The notes under the pieces were generated by a model. The model did no database searches and had not been told where the DNA came from. It saw only the letters and a list, made by a program, of their open reading frames with translations. 64,000 nt of DNA from an uncultured Carboxylicivirga sp. (GTDB taxonomy: Bacteria > Bacteroidota > Bacteroidia > Bacteroidales > Marinilabiliaceae): the NCBI GenBank assembly GCA_947491945.1, contig CANLLN010000001.1, forward strand, positions 248,001-312,000. The letters are read 5' to 3'. Position 1 is the stretch's first letter; each line of letters begins with the position of its first letter. Both the position numbers and the translations under genes were made by a program. Shown here one piece after another: positions 45,679-54,467 of the stretch.

Positions 45679-48073
45679 ACACTTCTTGTTTTACCGGCAC
45701 TTTAATAATGGTGTTGAACTCACATTCGTCGACGCATAAGCCGCATTTTACACAGGCATCCTGATCGATATTATGTACCTTATAGGGTTCATAGGCAATG
45801 GCATCGACCGGACAAGCCTTTGCACATTTTGTACAGCCGGTGCAATCATCTGTAATTATAAACTGCATCATATCCTTGCACTTACCGGTTTTACAAAGGC
45901 CATTGATGTGCTCCTCGTATTCTTTGCGGAAATACTTTAAAGTGGTTAGCACCGGGTTCGGTGCTGTTTTTCCGAGGCCACAGAGTGATGATTTCTTTAC
46001 ATTCAGTGCCAGTTCTTCCAGCTTGTCGATGTCTTCCATTTTGGCCGAGCCACTGCAGATACGGTTCAGTAGGTCGAGCATACGGCGGATGCCCACGCGG
46101 CAGAAGGTACATTTGCCGCATGACTCCTCGCAGGTAAAACTTAAAAAGTAGCGTGCCACATCTACCATGCAGTCGCTTTCACTCAAAACCACCAAGCCAC
46201 CGGAACCCATCATGGCACCCATTTGCCTGAAAGAGTCAAAGTCAACGGGTACATCACAGCGGTGAGCCGGGATACAACCGCCGGAAGGGCCACCAATTTG
46301 AACGGCTTTCAGTTGCTCACCCCCTTCCACACCTCCGCCAATTTCGTCAATGATACGGTTCAGGCTGATGCCCATCGGCACTTCTATCAACCCTCCGTTT
46401 TTAATTTTACCTGCCAGGGCAAATACTTTGGTGCCTTTGCTGTTCTCGGTTCCTGTTTCAGCATAATGGTTTGCTCCATTTCGGATGATGTATGGGATCT
46501 GGCTGAGCGTTTCTACATTATTAACCAGGGTTGGCCTACCATCCAAACCCTCTACGGCCGGGAAAGGGGGTTTTTGTTTTGGAAACCCTCTGTCGCCTTC
46601 TATGGAAGCGATTAATGCGGTTTCTTCACCACATACAAAGGCACCTGCTCCTTCAAAGACCGTAACCTCAAAGGAAAAGTTACTACCAAGAATGTTCCTG
46701 CCAATCAGCTTTCGCTCTCGGCAAAGCTCCAATGCGCGTTTGATGCGTTGAACAGCCAGCGGGTACTCCGCGCGGATATAAAAGATGCCCTTGTTAGCGC
46801 CTGTGGCAAAGGCTTCAATCACCATGCCTTCAATTACGCGATAAGGATAGGATTCCAAAATCATCCGATCCATAAAGGCACCCGGATCGCCTTCGTCGCC
46901 ATTGCAAATCAGGTATTTATCTTTTTGGGTGGAGGAGGCCACAATCTTCATTTTCTCACCCGTAGGAAAACCACCTCCACCGCGACCCCGAAGGCCACTT
47001 GTGAGCACATCCCTAACCACTTGGTTTGGCTTGTTTTCAGCAATTACTTTTTTAAGTGACGCAAAGCCCTGGTGATGAATGTATTCATCCAGATCCAGCG
47101 GAGCAAGAAAACCATAGCCTTCGGTGGAGATATGCTTTTGTTCCGATAGGAAACTGTTAATCAAGCCGGTGCGTTCGGCTTCAGACTTCCACACCACATT
47201 GTTCCAGGTTGTGTCGGTATGGTAATTGTCCACATGGTTGATAATGCTGTTTTTGAAACGCCTGAGCAGACTGCCCGATTTAAAATGGTGGTGCAGGATT
47301 TCTTTAATCTCCGAAGCTTTCACATTGGGGTAGCGTTTCACAGCGCCATCCTCGAGCACTACATCAATCAAGGGCACCTGATTACAAACGCCCACACAGC
47401 CCACGGATTTGATATCCACTTTGATGCCCAGCTCATTTGCTTTTGTAAGCAGCTCATTGTAAATATCTGCAGAGCCACTGGCCTGACAGCAGGAGCCCAT
47501 GCCCAGACGCACTTCACCGGATAGCTTGTATTCATTTGCCTTTCCGGTTTTTTCTTCTTCGGCTTTGTTACTTTCGATAAACTCAGAAATAAGCTCGCCT
47601 ACTTTCCCCGGTGCCACATGCCCGTATATTTTATCATCGATCTGAACTACAGGCGCCAGTGTGCAACAGCCAAGACAGGCCACCTTTTCTATGGAGAACA
47701 GCTTGTCATCCGTGGTAACGCTGTCAGTCTTTATTTTTAATTCCCTTACAAATGAATCGTACACATTATTGGCGCCTTTTACATGGCAAGCTGTTCCGGC
47801 GCATACCTTAATCAGGTGCTTACCATAAGGAATATGGCGGAACTGCGAATAAAAAGTAGAGACGCTGATCAGCTGTGCCCGCTCAATCTCTGTTCTTTCA
47901 TAAATGCGCTCAATGGCATCTGCGGGTAGGTAATTGAATTCATCCTGTATGGCCTGCAATAATGGGATGATCACCCGGCGTGAGGAGCCAATACGATCAA
48001 TGATGGTATCCATTTTGGCCATCACTTCATGGTGACTCAGCTTGTCGTTATTTTCACAGTTACATTGACTCAT
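45662..48073 (-). CDS. HydC-HydB-like (NuoE-NuoF) NADH oxidoreductase fusion
   Basis: This 803-residue protein joins four parts. Residues 1-160 are NuoE/HydC-like (HEVMAKMDTIIDRIGSS, VCAGTACHVKG, ACLGCCTLAP). Residues about 185-265 are a second thioredoxin-like [2Fe-2S] domain (GMGSCCQASG, GCVGVC). Residues about 320-720 are NuoF with FMN/NADH motifs SGLRGRGGGGFPTG, GDEGDPGAFMDR and FVCGEETALIASIEG, and the cluster ESCGKCTFCRVGIRRM. The tail carries two [4Fe-4S] motifs (CTGCTKCAKACP, CVKCGLCVDECE). The extra N- and C-terminal clusters are those of HydB in electron-bifurcating complexes, here fused to HydC. It oxidises NADH and passes electrons to the 44710 protein. No hydrogenase or formate dehydrogenase is encoded nearby. 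Confidence 0.9.
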   Translation of the reverse strand: MSQCNCENNDKLSHHEVMAKMDTIIDRIGSSRRVIIPLLQAIQDEFNYLPADAIERIYERTEIERAQLISVSTFYSQFRHIPYGKHLIKVCAGTACHVKGANNVYDSFVRELKIKTDSVTTDDKLFSIEKVACLGCCTLAPVVQIDDKIYGHVAPGKVGELISEFIESNKAEEEKTGKANEYKLSGEVRLGMGSCCQASGSADIYNELLTKANELGIKVDIKSVGCVGVCNQVPLIDVVLEDGAVKRYPNVKASEIKEILHHHFKSGSLLRRFKNSIINHVDNYHTDTTWNNVVWKSEAERTGLINSFLSEQKHISTEGYGFLAPLDLDEYIHHQGFASLKKVIAENKPNQVVRDVLTSGLRGRGGGGFPTGEKMKIVASSTQKDKYLICNGDEGDPGAFMDRMILESYPYRVIEGMVIEAFATGANKGIFYIRAEYPLAVQRIKRALELCRERKLIGRNILGSNFSFEVTVFEGAGAFVCGEETALIASIEGDRGFPKQKPPFPAVEGLDGRPTLVNNVETLSQIPYIIRNGANHYAETGTENSKGTKVFALAGKIKNGGLIEVPMGISLNRIIDEIGGGVEGGEQLKAVQIGGPSGGCIPAHRCDVPVDFDSFRQMGAMMGSGGLVVLSESDCMVDVARYFLSFTCEESCGKCTFCRVGIRRMLDLLNRICSGSAKMEDIDKLEELALNVKKSSLCGLGKTAPNPVLTTLKYFRKEYEEHINGLCKTGKCKDMMQFIITDDCTGCTKCAKACPVDAIAYEPYKVHNIDQDACVKCGLCVDECEFNTIIKVPVKQEVYANND

Positions 48074-48074
48074 G

Positions 48075-50054
48075 CTAGTTGGCCTTTACACAGTAAATAC
48101 TATTGTTCGTTCTCACCACAATACGTCCATCGGTGAATGCCGGTGTAGCATAAGTGTTTTCACCCGTTGCGAAAGTCTCCAGCAGGGCAAAATCATCGTC
48201 AGCCTTGAAAATATGCATGGTGCCGTTGTTGCTGATAAGGTATATTTTTCCTTCGGCCAGGATTGGTGAGGAGTAGAACTCCTCATTGGTTTCGTGTTCC
48301 TTTTTAAGTTCACCGGTTTTGGTGTCGAAGGAGGCAACTACCCCATAACTTGTGGCGATGTATATATCGGTTTGGGTGGCCACCGGACTTGCTACTTCCG
48401 GCAGGTAGTCCATCGATTCCCACAGTACGGAGCCATCGCTGGCGTTGATGGCCACCATTTTAGCATATTCGCTGGCACCGAATACGATACCGTCCATACT
48501 GCACGCACTGGCGCCCACTTCTCCCATCAGGCATTCTACGCGCCATAACTCATCGCCGGTGGCAGGATTATAGCCTGTAATGCCCGGATTTCCCATGAGC
48601 ACCAGCTGAGGGCTTCCGTTTACATCGGCAATCATCGGTGAACTCCAGGTAATTCTTTCTTTACGGTTTTTGCTCCAGATTACTTCCCCGGTGGCCGGGT
48701 TGAGGGCCATTACTTTCTGTACGTTGTTATTGTCGTACTGGATGAACAGTTTATTATCAAAAATCAGCAGGGAAGAGGCATAGCCGTAGTGGTTATCCGG
48801 CACTCCCAGGTTTTTAGCCCATAGTTTATTACCGTCCATGTCTGTACATACCAGGTCGCCTGTGCCAAATACAGCACAAACCTGCTTGCCATTGGTGGCC
48901 ACACTGGCCGATGCCAATCCGGTATCATCGGTTGTTTCCGGCACCCGGGCAGGTGATCCGGGTATGCCTGTGGCCGTATAGGTCCATAGCTTTTGCCCCG
49001 TAATCAGGTCGTAGCAGAACAGCTCACGTGCTTTTTCGTCACCACAGGTGATGAATATTTTATTGCTGTGAATGACCGGTGAACTCTGACCTTTCCCATT
49101 AATCTTTGTCTGCCAGGCAATGTTAGTGCCCTTGGCCAGATCCCATTTTATAGGTAGGTTTTGGGCCGGTGAGATGCCGTTTGACTTGTTTCCCCTGAAG
49201 GCAGGACTGTTGATTTTATTGAGCGGCATCGATTTCTTGGGCTCAGTAGATTCTGTTATTTCTGTTGCTTTAGTTTCTTTGGTTTCCCCGGATGTTTCAG
49301 ATGCTTTTGGGGCAGAAGCAGGGCTTTTCTCAGCTGCTACTGAGCCCGGCACGTCAGCGACAGCCTTCGTTTCATCTGCAATAATACCCACATCTTTTGT
49401 TTCATTGCCTACTTCAACTTTGGCCGTCACTACTTCACTCTCTTCGTCAGCTTCATCGCCTGAGTTCTCGGGGGCAGTACTTAGCTCATCTGCGGCAGCA
49501 CCAACTTCTTTTGCAGCTTGAGTCGTTTCTTGTGGTTCGGGGGTTTCCGTTTCAATAAGCTGAGCCACAGATTTCTCTTTTGTATCCGGAGATGCATTTT
49601 CCATAAATGGTATGCTGAAGATGATAAACACTGCAGCCACTACTACTATGCTCACTGCGCCGTAATTGACATATTTGCGAGCCTTACTTTTTACCGCCCA
49701 TTCATCAATGGGATCCAGTTCTTTATCCGGAACGTCCTTGAAATGTGCATAATACAGTCGTGTGCATACAACGAATACTACCAGCATGCCCAACAACAGG
49801 TACACCCCGTTCATCAGGTGATCCATGCTGATAAAATAGGCTTTACGTGCCATTAGATCAAGTTGTCGGATTTGCTCCTGTAACTCGGTATTCCCCGCAT
49901 TCTGATCATTTAATTGTTTTAAAGTCTCCACCACCTGAGTTTGCAGTGGCGATACTTCTTTGACCTGGAAATAATTGGTGATCAGCATGATTGCCAGGGT
50001 AGTGATGAAAATGGCCGATACAATGGCTATATTTCTGTAGATTTTCTGTTTCAT
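48075..50054 (-). CDS. Membrane-anchored PQQ-like beta-propeller protein C
   Basis: This 659-residue protein has three membrane helices (about 8-27, 76-97, 130-150), then a low-complexity linker rich in Glu, Ala, Thr and Lys (about 155-280), then a PQQ-like propeller (from about 285: FRGNKSNGISPAQNLPIKWD, GQSSPVIHSNKIFITCGDE, MVAINASDGSVLWES) to the C-terminus. The propeller is probably periplasmic, tethered by a flexible arm. Its start overlaps the NapH-like gene's stop as ATGA and its stop is 1 nt from the NADH oxidoreductase gene, suggesting it organises or caps the membrane complex. Confidence 0.87.
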   Translation of the reverse strand: MKQKIYRNIAIVSAIFITTLAIMLITNYFQVKEVSPLQTQVVETLKQLNDQNAGNTELQEQIRQLDLMARKAYFISMDHLMNGVYLLLGMLVVFVVCTRLYYAHFKDVPDKELDPIDEWAVKSKARKYVNYGAVSIVVVAAVFIIFSIPFMENASPDTKEKSVAQLIETETPEPQETTQAAKEVGAAADELSTAPENSGDEADEESEVVTAKVEVGNETKDVGIIADETKAVADVPGSVAAEKSPASAPKASETSGETKETKATEITESTEPKKSMPLNKINSPAFRGNKSNGISPAQNLPIKWDLAKGTNIAWQTKINGKGQSSPVIHSNKIFITCGDEKARELFCYDLITGQKLWTYTATGIPGSPARVPETTDDTGLASASVATNGKQVCAVFGTGDLVCTDMDGNKLWAKNLGVPDNHYGYASSLLIFDNKLFIQYDNNNVQKVMALNPATGEVIWSKNRKERITWSSPMIADVNGSPQLVLMGNPGITGYNPATGDELWRVECLMGEVGASACSMDGIVFGASEYAKMVAINASDGSVLWESMDYLPEVASPVATQTDIYIATSYGVVASFDTKTGELKKEHETNEEFYSSPILAEGKIYLISNNGTMHIFKADDDFALLETFATGENTYATPAFTDGRIVVRTNNSIYCVKAN

Positions 50055-51334
50055 TTACCGGTGTATTTGAGATTCAGGAAGTCATTTTGCGGGCAATAGC
50101 TGAAGCATCTTCCACATGCTACGCAATCGCCATGTTCTATTTCGTATGTTTTTCTGGAACGCTTAAGGGATAAATTGATTAGGCTTAATCCGAGCACCAG
50201 ACCGATTAGGGCCCCTGCAATGGTGCCGAAAAATTCAAATTCCTGCTTAACCACTCTTACCTTTTCCTGAAGAGCTTCAATATTTCCACCATCAATATAA
50301 AAGGCCTCCAACTCAACAGATATTAAATCCTGCGGATTACGCTCCTGCTCCATAACCATGTCATATAGCTTTACGTCTTTATGCGCTTTGCTAAGCTGCG
50401 GGCTGAATTGGCGCAATACAAAAGCAGAAGTAATCACAATCAGTGGCAGAAAGAGAAAATACATCAGCAGACGTTTCACGCCCTGCATGCGCTCTTCTTT
50501 CACCTTGTTTTCATAAGGGCTTTTTATGGCATCAACCGGACAGGCATTATGGCACAAATCGCAATTGATACAATCTTTCTTTGTAATCTGAATTTTCCAG
50601 ATGGATACTTTTGAGAATAAGCTCAGCAAAGCCCCATAAGGGCACAGGAAGCGACAGAAGGGGCGGCCTGTGAATATAGCGGCAAGTAATAGAAGCGATC
50701 CGAACACGATCAGGCCAAAGTCACCACCTAACCTGAATATTCCGATAAAGGGATCGTAAAGGCAGATGATGAAACTGGTACGTGTGACCGCGTATAAAAG
50801 GGCGAAAATCAGGTATAACCAGGGGATGACGCCAAGTACGGCCGTGACTGCTCTGGATAGTCTGTAATTGCGTATGTTCACCAATTCCTGCAAGGCTCCA
50901 AAAGGGCATACCCCTGCACAAAATACACGCCCAAATAAGAAGGCGAAGGCAATGGGGAGCATAAAAAACAAGAACACCGAAACGGGTATTATGTAAGCGG
51001 AATCGGCAAAGGCCAGTGCCACATTTTGGATGGAACCAATGCTGCATACGCATCCGCTGCGAAAAAAGCCAAAATAGGCAATCGATAGAAAGGATACCCA
51101 GATAATTGGTTTACGTCTTTGTTTCTTGAGGATGGCCCAGGCCACATAACTCATAAGTGCCACCAACAAGAAGATGTCGATGTACAGCCATAACTGTTCA
51201 TTGGGCAGCGCATAATGGGTATCCGGGTATTGATATCCCGACTCAAAATCCGGTTTTGGGAAACGGTTCAGATTTTGCGCACCTGATGTGGCGGCCAGGA
51301 ACAGGGTAGCTAATAGGGTGTTTATTCGCTTCAT
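50051..51334 (-). CDS. NapH/NosR-like membrane Fe-S electron-transfer protein
   Basis: This 427-residue integral membrane protein has a signal-like first helix, several further helices, the cysteine motifs FRSGCVCSIG, FCAGVCPFGALQE and FCRFLCPYGALL typical of NapH/NosR/RdxA-type proteins, a cytoplasmic [4Fe-4S] motif CINCDLCHNACP and a C-terminal cluster CVACGRCFSYCP. Relatives pass electrons from quinol, flavin or Fe-S donors across the membrane to periplasmic acceptors. It directly abuts the Tat-type ferredoxin gene and overlaps the membrane propeller gene (ATGA). Confidence 0.9.
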   Translation of the reverse strand: MKRINTLLATLFLAATSGAQNLNRFPKPDFESGYQYPDTHYALPNEQLWLYIDIFLLVALMSYVAWAILKKQRRKPIIWVSFLSIAYFGFFRSGCVCSIGSIQNVALAFADSAYIIPVSVFLFFMLPIAFAFLFGRVFCAGVCPFGALQELVNIRNYRLSRAVTAVLGVIPWLYLIFALLYAVTRTSFIICLYDPFIGIFRLGGDFGLIVFGSLLLLAAIFTGRPFCRFLCPYGALLSLFSKVSIWKIQITKKDCINCDLCHNACPVDAIKSPYENKVKEERMQGVKRLLMYFLFLPLIVITSAFVLRQFSPQLSKAHKDVKLYDMVMEQERNPQDLISVELEAFYIDGGNIEALQEKVRVVKQEFEFFGTIAGALIGLVLGLSLINLSLKRSRKTYEIEHGDCVACGRCFSYCPQNDFLNLKYTGK

Positions 51335-51904
51335 TTATCCTTTCAGTTTATAGGCTTGTGCCAGTGGAACTCTTGTGATGGCATTGGAAGGACAGACCTT
51401 TGCGATCTGACATTCGTTGCAATCGACGCACAGGTCGCGTTTTATTTGCAGGTAAAGAGAGCCGTTACCAAAGGAGGTACAGCCTTTTACACATTTTGCA
51501 CAAGCGTTACACAGGTCCTCATCAATTTTATATTCGAAGTAGGGGTCTTCCACAAATTTGCGCTGAATGGCACCGGTGGGACACATCAGGTTTTCAGCCG
51601 CCGTATTCAGTTCCTTGACATTGGAACGGTAATAGCCCCCGCATAAATCGCAATAGCCGCATATTTTATTAGCGTGAAAGCACTTAACAGCTGACACTGT
51701 CAGTACGCAATCGGTTTCGCATTTTCCGCATTGTGTACATTTCTGAGGGTCAATCTGCCAGTAATGCGTTTCTTCGCCGGTTCTGAATTTTGAGAACAGG
51801 ACACCCGTGGTTGCCAGTATGGTTCCGCCGGCTATGGCCGATCCGAGCATCTTTACGAATTTCCGGCGCTCAATCGGGCTTTTATGTAGGGTCTCTTTTT
51901 TCAT
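51335..51904 (-). CDS. Tat-exported multi-cluster ferredoxin (NapG/DmsB-like)
   Basis: This 189-residue protein has a twin-arginine signal (IERRKFVKMLG followed by a hydrophobic stretch, 12-36) and Cys-rich motifs CTQCGKCETDC, CGYCDLC, a lone MCPTGA, CNACAKCVKGC and CVDCNECQIAKVCP, enough for up to four [4Fe-4S] clusters. It is probably a periplasmic electron carrier that receives electrons from the NapH-like protein encoded immediately downstream (0 nt gap). No periplasmic reductase with a known catalytic centre is present, so its final acceptor is unknown. Confidence 0.9.
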   Translation of the reverse strand: MKKETLHKSPIERRKFVKMLGSAIAGGTILATTGVLFSKFRTGEETHYWQIDPQKCTQCGKCETDCVLTVSAVKCFHANKICGYCDLCGGYYRSNVKELNTAAENLMCPTGAIQRKFVEDPYFEYKIDEDLCNACAKCVKGCTSFGNGSLYLQIKRDLCVDCNECQIAKVCPSNAITRVPLAQAYKLKG

Positions 51905-51913
51905 GGCTCTTTT

Positions 51914-52126
51914 TTATTTCCTTTCAATGGTCACTCCCTTGCGTAAAGGACAGTCTTTAATTTTGCATTTACTGCATTTGGCATTGGCCGGTGGGCTCGT
52001 GCACAGAACTCCTTCCCGGCCTCTGTTGAGCAAAAGGTAAGCACTCGTGCTGATGATGCCCGCACCTGCCAGGAGAGTGCCGCTGAGTTGAAAAAACTTT
52101 TGTCTGCTTATTTTTTTTGTGTGCAT
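51914..52126 (-). CDS. Small membrane-anchored Cys-cluster protein
   Basis: This 70-residue protein has one hydrophobic segment (about 13-33, preceded by SRQKFFQLSG, which resembles a Tat signal with the second Arg changed) and a C-terminal C-x8-C-x2-C-x4-C motif (VLCTSPP..., AKCSKCKIKDCP). The four Cys could hold an Fe-S cluster or zinc in the periplasm. It lies 9 nt before the Tat-type ferredoxin gene and 3 nt after the NHL-type gene, so it probably belongs to the electron chain. I know no named family. Confidence 0.75.
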   Translation of the reverse strand: MHTKKISRQKFFQLSGTLLAGAGIISTSAYLLLNRGREGVLCTSPPANAKCSKCKIKDCPLRKGVTIERK

Positions 52127-52129
52127 GGT

Positions 52130-53041
52130 TTATTGATTCTTTAGCTCAAAGACCTTAATCTGATAATTTACTGCCGTAAGTAGTTTGTTATTCAGGGTTT
52201 TAATTTGGTAGGGAAGATGACCTCCGCCCAGCATGCTTTGGTTAAGCAGAACCCGGTTAAAAGTGCCTGACTGATCATAGTAACTGATCCGTGGATTTCC
52301 TTTTTCAGAGGTGAGCAAGCGCCCCTGATCATCGAAATGGATATATGACGGATTGCAGCATCCGGCAAAAGCACCGGCATGGCTTCCGGCACGCCCAAAG
52401 GCGGCAATAAACTCCCCGTTCAGGGTGTAGGATTCCACACGATGCCTGCCCGGGTTGGCACAATAAATAGTGTCGTTTTTATGCGTGATATCAAAGAAAT
52501 GACTCGGAGTGATAAATTTATCCGGGCTCTCAATGAATTGCACAAAGTTACCCTCACGCGTGTATTTGCAGATATTTTTATGGACTACATCGCTTACAAA
52601 TACGAAATCATCGGTAATTGTAAATGATGCGTAATCAGATAACTCACTGCAAGCATCCCAGGCATCCAGTGAATCGCCATTCAGCGAATATTTTTCGATG
52701 AAGGAAGGGTAAAGAACAAACAGGCGCTTATGACTGATTGCCATATCCCTTGCATTGGCTTTAATTTTAAAAGATGACACCCGTTCGCCCCGTAAATTAT
52801 AGATGCTGACAGATTCTTTGCCGGCCACATACAGACGCGTTCCGTGCAATTCGAAAGCCACCACGCTGTCCTTTACATCAATGCTTGCACGCAGTTGGTA
52901 GTCACTGTTAAATGTTTGCGTCGCCGGGTTCTTTATCAGTACTTGCTGCTCATCACCATCCGCTTGCAGCACATAGATGATAAACCCGATCACAATCAGG
53001 AATATCATAATATTAACAGCCACCTTTATCGATTTGTCCAT
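52130..53041 (-). CDS. NHL/six-bladed propeller protein, membrane-anchored
   Basis: This 303-residue protein has one N-terminal membrane helix (VAVNIMIFLIVIGFIIYVL) and a periplasmic propeller of NHL-like repeats (RLYVAGKESVSIYNLRGERV, CKYTREGNFVQFIESPDKF, RVESYTLNGEFIAAFGRAGSH). CCNPSYIHFDDQGRLLTSEKG contains an unusual Cys pair. No catalytic motif is visible. It is flanked by a PQQ-like gene (2 nt) and the small Cys-cluster gene (3 nt). Probably a binding or docking subunit. Confidence 0.82.
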   Translation of the reverse strand: MDKSIKVAVNIMIFLIVIGFIIYVLQADGDEQQVLIKNPATQTFNSDYQLRASIDVKDSVVAFELHGTRLYVAGKESVSIYNLRGERVSSFKIKANARDMAISHKRLFVLYPSFIEKYSLNGDSLDAWDACSELSDYASFTITDDFVFVSDVVHKNICKYTREGNFVQFIESPDKFITPSHFFDITHKNDTIYCANPGRHRVESYTLNGEFIAAFGRAGSHAGAFAGCCNPSYIHFDDQGRLLTSEKGNPRISYYDQSGTFNRVLLNQSMLGGGHLPYQIKTLNNKLLTAVNYQIKVFELKNQ

Positions 53042-53043
53042 AA

Positions 53044-54465
53044 CTAAGTGATTTTAAGGCATACAATGGTGTGTGCATCACGGATAATCAGCATTCCATC
53101 GGCATAAGCCATGGGTCCCCAGGCATCCCGTCCATCCATGATGCGTTGTTTCTTCAAAAGGGTCATTCCTTTGCGCTCAATTTTATATACATACAGTTCA
53201 CCGTCATCCTTAAAGGCAAAAAGGTGTTTGTTGATAAGGAGATAGGGACCCAATCCAAACTTTTCATCCGCGGCAGAAGTCCACAATGGCGTGTGCAAAT
53301 CATCAGGCGAATAGCAAACCAACTTACCTCTGAGTCGTCCACCATCTTTGGGCATTACGCTGATAAGCATGTTGTTATAGAATATCGGCGATTGCTGCTC
53401 GCTTGACAAACCCTTATTGGGCTTGTATTGATCAAGTATCACGGTACTCCACTTACTACCGGACTTATTCACTTCGAGGAGTAAACCACCTGAACCATAC
53501 CCGGCCGTCATGAAAATGCGGTTCTTCGCCACTTGTACGGGCGAGGGCGCCACTACCGATGGTTGCCATTGATTGGTGTGCCATAGCAGGCTGCCCTGGT
53601 TTTCAGCCTCAGCAGATACACCGCAGATACCACCTATGCCCACATACACGTAGGTCTTTACGCCATTTAAAGTCATTGGCATAATGGAGGAGTGCGACAT
53701 TTTGAATGCAGGGGTATTCTCCGTTGTCCACAGTGTTTCCCCGGTTCGGCAGTCCAGTCCGGTCAGCAAGGCTTTCTTGCCGGCCGGTGCCAGTATCAAT
53801 ACCTCCTCATCTACCAGCGGACATTGCCCGGTATACCAGAATGGCACTTCGGTTTCGTATTCTTTCTGCATATCCAGCGACCATAGCAAGTCGCCGCTTT
53901 CCGGATGGCAGCACATCACATGCCCTTCAGGGCCAATGCTAATAATGTAGTCGTCTGCAATGACCGGTATCGACCTGGAAAAGCCGTGGTTTCGTTTGAT
54001 TGGTACGCGGTACCATCTGCGCCATAGCTCTTTACCGGTATTCAAATCAAAGCAGCGCAAGGCATCTGAGTTTAACTGCTCATCGTAATCCAGAAAATAC
54101 AATTTCCCATTGTAGATAACCGGTGAGGCATGGCCTTCGCCCGTCTCTACCCGCCATATTTCAGGATAGTTACCCTCTGTTTCAATAATGCCTTCAGCTG
54201 TTTCGATGATATTCGTATTGGCTGCGCCTCTAAAGCTTGTCCATTTTCCTGTGAGGGAGGAAACTGCCTCCTCATAACGCATGAAAAATTCACCGATCTT
54301 CACATCGTTGGTTGAGCGGGTAAGTCCTTCCGGACGGTTATCCGCGCCCGGAGCCTGTATGCTGAAGTCTGTTTTGGGAGGCATCAGGTGCCATCCAAGA
54401 ATCAGACCTGCATATAGTAATACGGTTGACAGCGTAATGATTGGGATGATCTTGTTTTGCTTCAC
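53044..54465 (-). CDS. Membrane-anchored PQQ-like beta-propeller protein D
   Basis: This 473-residue protein starts with one membrane helix (IIPIITLSTVLLYAGLILGWH), then a linker and a PQQ-like propeller: FRGAANTNII, GEGHASPVIYNGKLYFLD, CFDLNTGKELWRRWYRVP, CCHPESGDLLWSLDMQKE, GLDCRTGETLWTTENTP. It is less like A and E than those are to each other. It precedes the NHL-type gene by 2 nt and follows protein E by 2 nt. Confidence 0.85.
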   Translation of the reverse strand: MKQNKIIPIITLSTVLLYAGLILGWHLMPPKTDFSIQAPGADNRPEGLTRSTNDVKIGEFFMRYEEAVSSLTGKWTSFRGAANTNIIETAEGIIETEGNYPEIWRVETGEGHASPVIYNGKLYFLDYDEQLNSDALRCFDLNTGKELWRRWYRVPIKRNHGFSRSIPVIADDYIISIGPEGHVMCCHPESGDLLWSLDMQKEYETEVPFWYTGQCPLVDEEVLILAPAGKKALLTGLDCRTGETLWTTENTPAFKMSHSSIMPMTLNGVKTYVYVGIGGICGVSAEAENQGSLLWHTNQWQPSVVAPSPVQVAKNRIFMTAGYGSGGLLLEVNKSGSKWSTVILDQYKPNKGLSSEQQSPIFYNNMLISVMPKDGGRLRGKLVCYSPDDLHTPLWTSAADEKFGLGPYLLINKHLFAFKDDGELYVYKIERKGMTLLKKQRIMDGRDAWGPMAYADGMLIIRDAHTIVCLKIT

Positions 54466-54467
54466 GT

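Noticed and set aside
45662-48073. Reading the NuoE/NuoF-like genes as part of respiratory complex I
   Set aside because: No other nuo genes are present and the extra HydB-type clusters and fusion argue for a different complex.
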